Source: Poa pratensis
Taxonomy: Eukaryota > Streptophyta > Magnoliopsida > Poales > Poaceae
DNA length: 64,000 bases
Direction of reading: 5' to 3'
Assembly (NCBI GenBank): GCA_947311845.1
Contig: CAMZMU010000069.1
Coordinates: 10,295,424-10,359,423, forward strand
Position numbers and translations under genes: made by a program. The notes below the pieces were generated by a model. The model saw only the letters and a list, made by a program, of their open reading frames with translations. It did not search any database and was not told where the DNA came from. This document shows positions 22,301-34,585 of the stretch, piece after piece. Every line of letters starts with the position of its first letter. Positions within the stretch are counted from its first letter, which is position 1.

Positions 22301-25300
22301 GTAGGTACATGCAAGGTAACAGGTTAACAGGGACAATACCACCAGAGCTTGGAAATATGTCGACGCTTCATTACCTGTAAGTGTCAAATTTTCTGTAGCT
22401 TTTTACATATTCCAATTCAGGTTATCTGGCATTCTGTTTTGTTGACAAATGTCTAAATTCAGAGAACTAAATGATAATCAACTTACGGGGTCCATTCCGC
22501 CAGAGCTGGGAAAGCTTACAGGCTTGTATGACTTGTAAGTATTTTTTTTACCCACCCTTGAATACATGCTATGATTTCTGAATGTGGTAGTCAGACAAGC
22601 TGTTTGTTTTACTCTTCTTTCACAGGAACCTTGCAAACAATAGCCTAGAAGGACCAATTCCCAACAATATAAGTTCCTGCGTGAATCTCAATAGCTTGTA
22701 AGAGCAACCTTCAAAATTTTTTTTGGCACTTGCAGTTACTGAAATATACATGTAATGTGTTGATTTTCCCTTACAGCATTGCTTATGGCAACAAGCTAAA
22801 TGGGACAATTCCTCGTTCATTGTCTAAACTTGAGAGCATGACCTCTTTGTAAGTTATGGTTTTATAATGGTTTTATTCTTGAACTGTGCTATATGGTGAA
22901 TTTCAATAACTGTGTCAATTGTACCGTAAAGTGTTCGATATGCATAGTGCATATTGATCTGAAACCTTGTTCGCTTTTTCATTATCGACTTGTGTTCATC
23001 TGTTTATTCAGGAATCTTTCGTCAAATTCTTTGAGTGGTCCTATTCCTATTGAGCTATCCAGGATCAACAATTTGGACATCTTGTAAGTCACTTATCCCA
23101 TTAGTTCTTGAGAATATTCTTTTATGCCATGACATGTATAATGAAGATGCATGTATCAGGGATTTATCCTGTAACATGATTACTGGTCCGATTCCATCAG
23201 CCATAGGCAGCTTGGAGCATCTATTGAGACTGTAAGGCTTTACCATTATGATTTGAAGTTAAATCCAGCATCATGTGTTGTTATTTGGTCACCCGCATAA
23301 AAATGTGTTGATATTTGGAACCTTTTCTCTAGTAACCTGAGCAAGAATAGTCTTACCGGATACATCCCTGCGGAGTTTGGGAACTTGAGGAGTATCATGG
23401 AGATGTAAGTACCTAGTGATCTACTCATGAATCCTTTCAACATTTTGTTCCTTGAATGCTATATTGAATTACTTGGATGTTATTTCAGTGACTTGTCCAA
23501 TAACCATCTTGGTGGTTTGATTCCTCAAGAAGTTGGATTGCTGCAAAATCTGATGTTGCTGTGAGTCATATCTTTTCATGTAACATAGTTTTGCGGAATC
23601 CTGGTTTGGTAGACGGTTTGTTAGGTTATCGTGAATTGATTATTGATTTTCGTCTCTATTATTCGCCCTTGCAGAAAACTGGAAAATAACAATATAACTG
23701 GGATGTATCTTCACTGATGAACTGCTTCAGCCTAAATGTTCTGTAAGTTACCAGACAAGTTTTAAGCATGTGTAGCCTTTTGGTTTCGCTGACATTATCT
23801 TGCTTCCCTGAACAGAAATATGTCATACAATAACTTGGCTGGTGTTGTCCCTACCGACAACAACTTTTCACGGTTTTCGCCTGATAGGTTGTGTGCTCTA
23901 TCATTTCAATCACTGTTTCATCCTTACAATCAGATTTGGAAACAGTAGTTTAACATTCTGGCCCTTTCTTCAGCTTCTTGGGTAATCCTGGACTCTGTGG
24001 ATATTGGGTTGGCTCATGCCGTTCCTCCAGCCATCAAGAGAAACGTAAAGATAGTATTTCCATTGTCAACTCATTCCAAGTATGCACACCTTCTCCATTC
24101 TAATATACTGTCATTCTGCCCTCGCTTTTCTATGCAGCACCAATCTCAAAGGCTGCAATACTTGGCATTGCTGTGGGTGGGCTTGTTATCCTTCTGATGA
24201 TTTTAGTAGCCGTTTGCAGACCGCACAGTCCTCCTGTTTTCAAAGATGACTCTTTAAGCAAACCAGGTAATGAATCTACAGAAGTTTGAATCTTTTGTTT
24301 CAATAGATCTGTTTACCTTATTGGCAAGTTGTATGTTGTCATACAAGTCATGTCGAGTTAGTTAATGTGTTCTATTAAACTCTAATATCTTGTGGGCATA
24401 CCTTGACTGCCCACTCAGAGACCATTGTTGTTCCTTGAACACTACTAGTCTGAAAGTCCAAAAAAAACACTACTAGTCTGATTTGATAATTTTCCATGTT
24501 GTGACAGTGAGCAATGGTCCCCCAAAGCTAGTAATACTTAATATGAACATGGCGCTTCATGTATATGAAGACATAATGAGGATGACCGAGAACTTGAGTG
24601 AGAAATACATCATTGGGTATGGGGCATCGAGCACAGTTTACAAATGTGTCCTGAAGAACTGCAGACCGGTGGCAATAAAAAAGCTGTATGCCCAGTACCC
24701 ACAAAGCCTGAAGCAATTCCAGACTGAGCTTGAGACTGTCGGCAGTATCAAACACCGGAATTTAGTCAGCCTTCAAGGTTACTCGCTCTCACCTGTTGGG
24801 AATCTTCTCTTCTACGAGTACATGGAAAATGGCAGCCTCTGGGATGTTTTACATGGTACGTGCTCTCCGCCAACTCATTGACACAGTTTTGGAACGCTGA
24901 GACTAGTTTAGTGGCAGTGATCAATAGCTAGCACTTGTATGTTGTTTTGAGTTCGCTAGTCTTTTTCTGTTCATCTGTAACAAAATAGTGAAGCACCAAC
25001 TGGTAACTGGTCACTCTCAAAATAGTTGATGTTTAGCACATGTCTATTCCGGCTAATTTGTTTGTTGATTGAGATAGTTGATGAACTATTTCTGTATCAT
25101 AACACTGTTATTTTTAATTCTAGAAGGTCCATCCAAGAAGAAAAAACTCGATTGGGAGACCCGCCTTCGGATTGCTCTTGGTGCTGCTCAAGGCCTTGCG
25201 TACCTTCACCACGACTGCAGTCCGAGAATAATACACAGGGACGTAAAAATCAAAGAATATTCTCCTTGACAAAGATTACGAGTCACACCTTACCGACTTC

Positions 25301-26432
25301 GGCATCGCTAAGAGCTTGTGTGTTTCGAAGACTCACACGTCGACCTATGTCATGGGCACTATTGGATATATCGATCCCGAGTATGCACGCACCTCCCGTC
25401 TAAACGAGAAGTCTGATGTCTACAGCTACGGAATTGTTCTTCTCGAGCTGCTGACTGGTAAAAAGCCTGTGGACAACGAGTGCAATCTCCATCACTCGGT
25501 AACCATCTTTCACTCCTCTCGCAGTTCATCAGCTTAGTGTGTCGTTTTCTTCCAGCCTATTTTGCTTTGGATTCTGGTAGTGCCAATAATTGCTGGATGA
25601 TCCCACATTAGGCTTATGTTCTTCCAACGGGACCAGTAACATGAAACCCATCATGTGGGTAGATCTATCTGCACTGTGGACCTGTGGCGTGGACTGATCC
25701 ATTGCATATGGCCATTGAAAGCTCCATTATAAGTTGCAGTGTTTTGTCCCCTAAAGCCTGCCAGTTTTGTCCCCCAGCTGTCAATCATGTAGATGTAAAG
25801 CTACAATTTACACTGTCCCAAGTATCACCAACTTTTCATTTCCCCCTTGCCTTTTAGCATTTAATAACTCCACTATGGTATGAAAATGTGGATAAGTTTT
25901 ACTTCAAATCAGATACCCTGCTGCGTCTTAGCAAGGGAAAACATCTCTTTACCTACCTAGTGCTGAAAGTCAAAGAAAAGAAATTTCACATTTCTTTTGT
26001 GCCCCTCCTTATATCTGATGAACAAGTCATGATAAAATTCTTCTGTACTGTTTTGCAATGCAGATCATGTCGAAGACGGCAAGCAACGCGGTGATGGAGA
26101 CGGTCGACCCCGACATCTCGGACACATGCCAAGACCTCGGCGAGGTGAAGAAGGTGTTCCAGCTGGCGCTCCTCTGCACCAAGAGGCAGCCGTCTGACCG
26201 ACCGACGATGCACGAGGTGGTGCGCGTCCTGGACTGCCTGGTGCACCCCGAGCCGCCGCCGAAGCCCGCCCAGCCGCCGTCCTCGCCGCAGACTCCGACC
26301 GTCCCGAGCTATGCCAACGAGTACGTCAGCCTACGGGGCACGAGCGCCCTCTCCTGCGCAACCTCATCGAGCACGTCGGATGCCGAGCTGTTCCTCAAGT
26401 TCGGCGAGGCCATCTCCCACAACACAGAGTAG
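19393..26432 (+). CDS. ER: ERECTA-type LRR receptor-like serine/threonine kinase, 27 exons, three frame breaks
   Basis: A plasma-membrane receptor kinase of the ERECTA family, which perceives EPF/EPFL peptides and controls organ growth and stomatal patterning. Exon 1 (19393-19486) encodes a signal peptide and exon 2 (20307-20436) the LRR cap ending [17 protein letters not shown]. Exons 3-22 (20548-23887) are almost all 72 bp, one LRR each. Exon 24 (24138-24266) holds the membrane span [18 protein letters not shown]; exons 25-27 (24508-24855, 25124-25498, 26064-26432) hold the kinase, with [30 protein letters not shown] and YIDPEYA, ending [10 protein letters not shown]. The conserved exon phases give about 982 residues, normal for the family. 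Single-base changes break the frame: a loss in exon 12 near 22151, a loss in the G run at 23700-23702, and a gain in the A run at 25245-25249. Splice sites are canonical. The breaks are decay or sequence error. Confidence 0.93.
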
Positions 26433-28343
26433 AGCGAAGCGGTCTGGGAGGCTCAGGTAGTCAGTGGAGTAGAAGCAAGAGCTGTAAGCTCTCATTTTGT
26501 CTAAATATGTGTCGGGTGCCCGAGATTAACCAAGAGAGAGAAGACTCTGAATCGGTGGCGTTCTTCACTGTAAAAAAAGCCATCTAGCATCCGTCTTCCT
26601 AGCCTTTTATCTCTAACCTTGTAGGTTTGTAATGGATCTCTGATGATGTGAATTGTCGGTCTCTGATGTGGTTATCTTGTTAGGAGATAAATCAGCAGGC
26701 CACTGGGTATGTGTGCTGTGCCATTGGGTTTCGTTGCTGCATCCGTCATTACAGTGAACAATAAGCCCAGCAAGACCAGGAACGATAATCCCAGCAAGAT
26801 CAGGAGGCATAGCGGCATGGTTGTACCGTGCAGGTGTCGCGTGGTGGGTTTTGTCCTGAATGTGCGACGGGAGGTGTGAATGAAGGATGTGATCAACCTG
26901 GGCCGGATGATGGTGGAGATGAGAGATTGGTTGCAACTTGCTGGATCGAGGCGGCAGGTGTCCGACATGCCCTGTGAATGAATCTTTGATGATGATTGGT
27001 GATGGAGGGACATGAGTGGCGTGGGCCAAAGTGGGCGGTGCCGGCGCAGATCGCAGTGCACTCCTCGTGAGCGCTGGTACTGAAACTGAACTGCACTGCT
27101 GGTGCTGGGGCCTGGTTGTGTGGGGATTCAATTAAGTGGGGATCAGGTCGCGGAGATGGTAGTAGGGCAAGCGCAGAACAACCGTTAAGCATAGAGCCAT
27201 CGGGTTTGTAGGCCCGGGTGTGCAAATTGGTCTCTGCATGCAACCAATATTATTTTACAGTGTCGACCTAAAAGCGCAACGAAGAGAAATTCAGAATTTG
27301 TTCTATGCATAGCTGATTGAATGAGAAGAAAAATGTGGTAGAAGAAACGAAACCGCATGGCAGGCAAAAACGAATGGGCAGATCAGGAGTCGTTGATCGA
27401 AGCTCATATGGCCTATAAGGTAGAGGCACACTTATTTCCTGAGTTGTACTATCTCTGTCATCATGTATCAAGGAGGATAATCCCAGCAGGCTACAACTAT
27501 ACAAAACCACCACTGAACCTTGGGAAGCACCGCTCTGTATCTGTAGACACCGTGTGCTCAAGAAATTGTCGAATCCATGCATCTAGCAGAGAAGCCAGGT
27601 TCAGCCCACAGCCTTCTTAAGTGGCATTGTCTAATCCTACAATTCTGCTTTTGGTGAGATCTTCCTGGGATGGTTGGCCACCGGTGAACTGCTGTTTCCT
27701 TGTATAGACCGCCTATCGTCTCGAGCTCCATGGCCTGTAGTATATGTGTTCCTTCCACCTATAGCATGCAATGCCTGCATGGGACCCAATATTTACAGTA
27801 TCGACGCTAAAAGCGCAACGAAGAGAATTTTACCCTAGTTCTATGCATACCTAATCGAATGAGAAGAAAAACGTGCTAGCAGCGACAGGCAAAAAAGAAT
27901 GCGCAGATTAGGAAATGGATGACCGAAGATTCAAAGCTCTTATGGCCTATAAGGTAGAGGCACACTTACTTCCTCAATTGTACTATCTCTGTCATCATGT
28001 ATCAATTATGATAATCCCAGCAGGCTATAACTATAGAAAACCACCACTGAACCTTGGGAAGCACCGCACTGTATTTGGAGACACCAAAATCTACTTGGCC
28101 ATTAGATTCCAGTCTAAAATTGATACCGATGGTTGGCCGGTGATAACGGCGGCGTTGCTATTTTCTCCTGCGCTTGTCCCTAGGAGAAACCACATCGGTC
28201 GACTTCGCCACATCTTGGCCAACCGTCGAAGCAGAACCGATCTGAACGGAGATCAGTTGAGTTTCAAGGGTAACAGGTGGAGGAGAAAAGACTTTCGTGT
28301 CACTGAACCTTCTCTGAAGGCACTGGCAAGGCAGGTTCTTACA
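26433..28343. other. Region between convergent ERECTA and OXS3-like genes
   Basis: Contains the 3' ends of both genes. The open frames here lack domains. The main structure is a diverged direct repeat, listed separately. Bases 26600-27240 show nothing recognisable. Confidence 0.6.
27241..28090. repeat. Diverged direct repeat of about 310 bp (27241-27555 and 27783-28090)
   Basis: Both units contain AAAGCGCAACGAAGAGAA, TATGGCCTATAAGGTAGAGG, TACTATCTCTGTCATCATGT and CACCACTGAACCTTGGGAAG in the same order. About 230 unrelated bases separate them. Identity looks to be around 85%. They lie just past the OXS3-like stop codon, so they may be duplicated 3'-UTR sequence of that gene. Confidence 0.75.
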
Positions 28344-31300
28344 TCACTCATGCTCATCCTCGCTCCTGCTCTTGCATGGAGAACTGCCTGCAACAGCTGG
28401 ACACGATGGCGTCCTGCAGTTCGTTGGGCTGTTGGTGTCATCCCTGACACTGACACACGGCTCCTTGCTCTGCGACTCATTCTGGTTAATACCGAATGGA
28501 AGAGGACCCTTGCGCTTTTTAGGGGATGGGTTTTCAGGATTGGCAAGGCCTTCTGAAGACTGAGGTGAGGGCACAGCAACCCCAGCAGGACTAGACTTGC
28601 TATTGTAGAATTTGGACACGTCTCTCCTATATCATAGATAGAAATTAATGTGGGTTAGCCTATAATAATATGTCAAGTGAGTTCTCTGTAGATACGCCAA
28701 TATCCTAAATCTACTACAGGCAAATACCAGGAGAGATAACTTCCAAGCAGCTGTCAGAAATAGGAAACACTTCAAGTTACCAGGCAGGTAAGTACCAATG
28801 CTTACCAAAACATATCAGTCTTTAGAAGCCGCGGTATCGAATATGGATAATCTTTGAGTGATAGAAGTTATCATTCGTAGGACACAATCCCTTAATGTGC
28901 CTTTCTTTATGGGTGCATCTGGACTGGACCACATGACATAATAAATTTTTCCACAATGAAGGTAGTACATTATTAGCTGAAAATGAAAATTCAATCACGA
29001 AGTTGCCATGGTTATCCACCAGGGAAACAAAACAAATTCTTCTCAGTTAGCTAATTGGTTACACCACCTTGTAAAATATCTTTTCCTTTTCTTGCACATA
29101 AATGTTTAGTTCTAATAATGCAGTAGAATACCCTCCTAACTTGACTCCTAATAATTTAATTAAAAAATACATTATGTTAATCTAGATGGAAGAACATATG
29201 AACACCAATAAGCAACAAAGAAGGTACTCTCTAGTGCCGTAAAAAAGAAGGTATTCTTGCCAAAAACAAAACTGCATGCATTGCTGCATATATCATTGAA
29301 ATCTATTAGTAAGCTCACTATGATGGGAATAAAGTAATTAAAAATGGATAATACCGATGACTGTGCTATGCTTAGTGAACCGGAATCTACTACCATGAGC
29401 ATTTCAATTGTGGTTGTGGATACCATTCTTTTATTTTTACCAGGAAACTATTGGAGAGGGCGAGAGGCTACATTTTATTAAAAGAAGATATTTGCAAGGG
29501 AAGAAAGTAGAGCTGTACATCAGAGGGAAGAGCTGTACAAAGAAGTGACTATATAGTATATCCTACTATATATGAAAGTAGGAAGGATTCAGCCTCAGTT
29601 TCGCTACCCAGGTCACCCAGATTACACAGACCGTCCGATCAAGCCATCCAATGGCCCAGATAACTTTAAAAATCGTGCGACTGTAGCAACACTGTAGCTG
29701 GGGACTTTCTACCAATCAGAGCCCGCGCACGATTTTTAGCCCAGTCAATTTTACAAAAAAGAACCCGCAATTTCCAGAAACAAACCCGCAGTCCAACTTT
29801 TACCGCTGCGAGGGACCTATATGATAATACGCAAAACTATACGGACTTTTCTACAAAAAACACCTGCAAAATCCCCCTTCCTTCCTCTCTCGCGTGCGAC
29901 GCGGAGGTCGCCGGCGACGCCGCCGCGCCCCGCCGCCCCTCCGCTCCTCCTCCCACGCATCGGAGCCCACGGGCCGCTCCGCCGTCGCCGGATCTCCCTC
30001 CTCGCCACAGATTACGTGCCAGGACGCCTCGCCGTCGCCGTAATCGCCGACGCCGCGCCCGCGGGCGTCCGCCGCGTCCAGCCGCCGCCGCCACGCTTCG
30101 GTGACCTAGGCGAGGCGGCGCCGCCACGTACGGGTCGCTCGCGTCGAGGCGCGTCCGCCGCGCCCAGCCGCGCGTCCCAGAACGCGCGGGTTCGCCGCCG
30201 GCGAGCTCGACGCCGCCGCCGCATCGGCTCCGCCCGCTGGTGACGTCAGCGCGACGTCGCGGCGGGCCTGGGCTGGCGGGCTGGCTGCTGGGCTAGGCCG
30301 CTAGCTTTGCGCCTGGCTCGGCCTTCTCTATTTTTTTTTCCTTTTTTCTTTTTCTATTTTCGAAAACTTTTGTAAATTTCCAAACACAAATTTAAATCAG
30401 TTCAAACCAGTCCCTACAAACTCCCCACAAATAAAAATCTACATTTCAGAAACTTTGGGACCTTTCCAAAAAAAATTTCAAATATTAAAAATTTCAAATA
30501 TTACATAAGGCCTCATTAATATATTGGAAAAAAGATTAAAAACTTACTAATTACGATAACGCAAAAACCATACATATAAATGAACACAAAAAAAACGAAC
30601 AATTTTTTTGTAAGTTTGAAAATATAATTCAACAATTCACAAAGTTAAAATCATCAATTTTATGAATTTCAACAATGCAAAGCACGTATAAAAAAAACAC
30701 AAAAAAATATTTCCCAAAAAAAAACATTCTCTTCAAAATATGCAATTTCTTTCTAAGTTCCAGCATAGATTTCAAAATTTCACAACAACTAAAACCTTAT
30801 AATTTACAAATTAAAATACTGCAAACCATACATACAAAAATACACAAAAAAAACCCCAAATACTTCTTCCTCCCCAATAAAAAAATATTCGCAAATTTCA
30901 ATTGTTTCCAAAATAGATTCCAAACAATATTTGTTGGATTTTCTAACAACAGATATCCCCCCCCCCCCCCCCCACACACATACAAACTAAAATATTGTTG
31001 TAAGTTTTTTTTTAAAAAATACAACAATTAATATAACTTTCTATATAAGTTATGGAGCTTATGACTTTTTTTTATAAATTGTGGAGCTTATGGAAAAAAC
31101 ATTTCAAACTACTGACTATTCGCGAATACTCAAAACAAAAAAATTCTAATTCAGTACACATATATTCTATCAGCTTTTTCCAAATACATTATTCGAATCG
31201 TTCCCAAATATATTTTACATTGGACCCGTAAAATATAATTTCGATTTAAAACTTAATCAAAACAACTATTTCTCACAATGACACGACGGTAATTTATAAA

Positions 31301-34047
31301 AACGAAGTCATCTCTCAAAAAAACACACAAATATTAAGGGTATTATTTGACCAAAAGAAAAAGATAAAAGAAATGTGAAATGTTAACTATAACAATAACT
31401 TTGAATCTATCCGTTAGAACAAATATAACAAATATACCAACATGCCCACAAAAATAAACGTCGACTATTTATGGCATATGATCAAGTTCCAAATTTCAAT
31501 ATTTTAAAATTTCAAGTGCATTTCAAATCCTAAGCATTTAATAGACGAAAAGAAAACAAACATATCAACATAACCATAAGAAAAACGATCGCCATTTATG
31601 TCATACGACCAAATCCCATATTTAAATATTTTAAAATTTTGAATGCCTTCCAAAACTGATCGTACAATAAACATGAAAATAATTCAAAAATGGATAACTT
31701 CTCAATTCTAACAATTTCTGAAATTTAAACAACTTACAGCTGCAAACCTTTTCTAGAAAATCCAATATACTTAAATCTAAACAGCTTTTGAATACGGACA
31801 TTCCTAACTTTAAATTTTACCACCCGGAACGCGGCATCTGCCGCACTAAGTTCCCGAACCCGACCTGCATTTTTCTTTTCCCCCAAAAAAATAAAAAACA
31901 ACAAAAAACAGGGAAAAAATACTATAAACACCCACCAACAAAAATAAAAAATATATATTAAAATGCTAAGGGAAAAAATGTTAACTATTTTTCACAACAA
32001 ACAAATAAAATTGAATAACTCAAATTAGCCTATATTTGCACAACTATATGGGAAAAACAAACATATTTTAGCATTCCAGCTCAAATTACTAATTTGAATA
32101 TTCCAGATTGTCATATGACTTTCAAACCTGCTCATTTGGTAAACACTAAAAGAATTCAAATTCGAATAAATTCCAAATTGCTCACTTTCTAAAATCTATT
32201 TGAAAATTTCAACTCAAAAAACACATTTACATATTTCAAAATTTAAAATATCTTCCAAATCTGATCATTTTGTACACATTAAAACAATACAAATTTGAAT
32301 ACATTCCAATACAAACCATTTTCGAAATCTCACCATTCCTTTAAGCGCAAACTTTCCCAAATTCAAATAATATTCACATTCCGATTTTTTTTACAAACAT
32401 ATTTGAAATTCATCAAACGGGCGCGGCGTTGCCGCGCTAATATCCCTAGTACAAACTAAGGGAGGGAGGAGAGTCAGACCGCCGTCAGGGAGTAGACGAG
32501 TAAAGGGGAAAGCCTATGAGAGTATTCCAAATTTGCTAGCAAACTTGGGTCTTAATTTTGATTTAATTTTAGAAGGCTACATGTTTCCTGGAACATGTCT
32601 GCATAATAAGATCATATAAAAATACTACTGAAACAATAGCTAGAAGTCCTTCAAAAAGAAACAATAGCTAGAACTGCAGATTTACACATTAAAGAAAAAC
32701 CTCAAGCAAGGTTCCTGAATAATAGCTCTAACTAGCAGAGATCATGTGCAGCTGCAGTGACCATAATTTGTATTCTTTTACGAAATAAACTTGACAGTAT
32801 ACATATCTAGAATAGAACATGCTGAATTTCTGATAGATAGTTTGGAATTTTTTTCATATTTATGTATGAACAAAGAACTTTATTTATGCAGTGTTCTAAA
32901 GATATCTTATTGAGAGCTACAGAGTACGATATTGACTCAGACAGAACAATCAAAATGCTAACAGTTCATCCTAGTGTCATATTTAGGATACCACAAGCAA
33001 CAGAAGTTTTGGACACTTGGGCGTTTATGGCAAGTTTGGTTATTATGCCTGGCATGTGCCTGCGGTTTCTTCTTAATATAATTCCGCAGGGGTTCCTCCC
33101 TCTGCTGGACTTTTTTTTATGACGTGTCCTCTAGGTCAATGCAAAGAAAACCATAGAATGCTTATAAAACAGCACCTGACAGAACTAAGAACTAAACAAA
33201 AATCTTGACCAAATGTTCAAGCTTCGCGACCGCATCATCTTTTTGGCACCAAATATTGTGACTACTAACTGCCAACAACACATTTTTATTGAATGATGCT
33301 CAAACGCCAAAATTAGTCGGTAGACGGTGGGACACAGATGACCACATGACACAACCCTTCCACCGGCCAAATCGATGAAGAGCTGAACTTTGTAAAACAA
33401 TGTATTATTGCCAGTTCCTCTATATAGTCAAACTGCACATTGCTATTTTAGGCATATAACAGTGCACATTTCACCCAAGAAATCCCCAAATTTCATAACA
33501 GAACAACCCCCGTATTATCAAAAGCTTATTCCACTGCATCACTCGATCACCCCGAAATTCCATCTGAATGGCGAACACTGCTGGATAACTAAACAAACTT
33601 GTGCACCTGCATTACTCCATAGCATCAAATGAAAAAATCGAAATTCAATAGATTTCAGCAGATCAAGAAACGACATTCCATCTATTATAGTTCTATACTC
33701 ACGGAACGAGACAGGGAATGTAGAGATATATTAAACGAATCCCCAAAAGTGAAGCTGCGGAACCAAGATTTCGGCAGGCGGAACTGCCCGACAAAGGCGC
33801 GACCTTTGCGGCAGATTGGGGGCACTGACCTGCGGGGCAGGGCGTCCTGGAGCGCGTCCATGGTGTCGAAGGGGCCCCTGAGCGAGCTCTGCACCTCCCC
33901 GTCGCCCTCCTCCGCCTCCTCTAGGTGCACCTCCTCCGCCCGGCTGTCGCTGCCCCGCCCGGCCGAAGAGGACGCCGGCGGCGGCACCCCGCGGCCGAAC
34001 CGGGCGCCGCTCTCCAGCGCGATCGGCATTGCTCTCCCCACTCGCAT
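28344..34047 (-). CDS. OXS3-like (OXIDATIVE STRESS 3 family) nuclear protein, two exons
   Basis: Exon 1 is 33830-34047, exon 2 is 28344-28626, and the 5203-base intron has canonical GT and AG. Phases match (218 + 283 bases, 166 residues). Residues near the junction, GPFDTMDALQDALPRR then DVSKFYNSKS, fit the hallmark of the plant OXS3 family, in which a conserved MxxLxxxLPxRRGxSxFY segment spans the intron. The N-terminus is acidic and Ser-rich; the C-terminus has NPSPKKRKG, a probable nuclear localisation signal. Arabidopsis OXS3 is linked to tolerance of oxidative and heavy-metal stress and is chromatin-associated; its activity is not firmly known. I took the first ATG (MRVGRAMPIALESG); the second, at 34029, is possible. 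Arg-Asp replaces the usual Arg-Gly after the splice. Confidence 0.82.
29560..32449 (+). mobile_element. Non-autonomous Helitron in the OXS3-like intron
   Basis: The left end starts TCCTACTATATATGAAAG directly after an A; the right end is CTAG directly before a T, matching insertion between A and T without target duplication. Eight bases before the CTAG lies a GC hairpin (32421-32437). The 2890 bp carry no Rep/helicase. Bases 29880-30290 are extremely GC-rich and gene-like, and may be a captured 5' gene fragment; the rest is AT-rich with a C17 run. Confidence 0.78.
32421..32437 (+). other. Helitron 3' hairpin
   Basis: GCGCGGC, a three-base loop, then GCCGCGC form a perfect seven-pair stem just upstream of the terminal CTAG. 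This is the termination signal characteristic of Helitrons. Confidence 0.82.
32450..33829. other. Remainder of the OXS3-like intron
   Basis: AT-rich intron sequence without a recognisable element or RNA gene. The short open frames in it lack homology signals. Confidence 0.6.
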
Positions 34048-34576
34048 CCACCGCTAGCAGCGCCTCACGCTCGAGCGAGCGTGCTAGCCTGCTAGCGTAC
34101 TAGGAGAGAAGCCGGGGCCGGGGCGTCGAGCGAGTCGCGTCGCGTGGTTCTTGCTTTGGCTTCGCAACGGGTTGTTGGGGAGAGGAGGGGTCTGGGTTCC
34201 CGGCATCCTCCTACCCTTCTGAATTGATTGGTCCTGGCCGTTTGTATTCTTCTTGTCTCTTTTTTAAATTCAAAATCTCTTTGTCTCTCTTTCACTTTAT
34301 TTAAAATTTTCAAAAATCATATTTACAACTTTTAAATTATTTTGAGTAAAAGTTCTCGATGGAGTAACTAGGTATGCAAAATCGCATCACTAAATTTTAA
34401 TTTTTGGCTACAATTTTTTATAAAGAATCTGATATTTTTTGTACTTTGGAAAATGTGCTTAGATCTATACCTTTTTAATTCTGTGTATTTTAAAATACAA
34501 AGTATTTCAAATTGAGATTTTGCACATTTGTAGAGTATATCGTTGACTACATCCATATTTTGTAAGAACTTGTAGA
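34048..34576 (-). promoter_or_regulatory. OXS3-like upstream region
   Basis: About 530 bases between the start codon and the Mutator-like element. The first 200 are GC-rich, as expected for a grass 5' leader; the rest is AT-rich. No defined motif stands out. Confidence 0.4.
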
Positions 34577-34585
34577 TATAATTTT

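Noticed and set aside
26613..27243. Minus-strand frames downstream of ERECTA
   Set aside because: His/Pro-rich translations with no domain, no splice context and no similarity between frames.
27915..28556. 213-codon plus-strand open frame
   Set aside because: It lies mostly antisense to exon 2 of the OXS3-like gene and to the direct repeat; no domain, and the minus-strand exon explains the openness.
29821..30243. Arg/Pro-rich 140-codon frame
   Set aside because: It results from GC-rich Helitron cargo in which all frames are open; no homology pattern.
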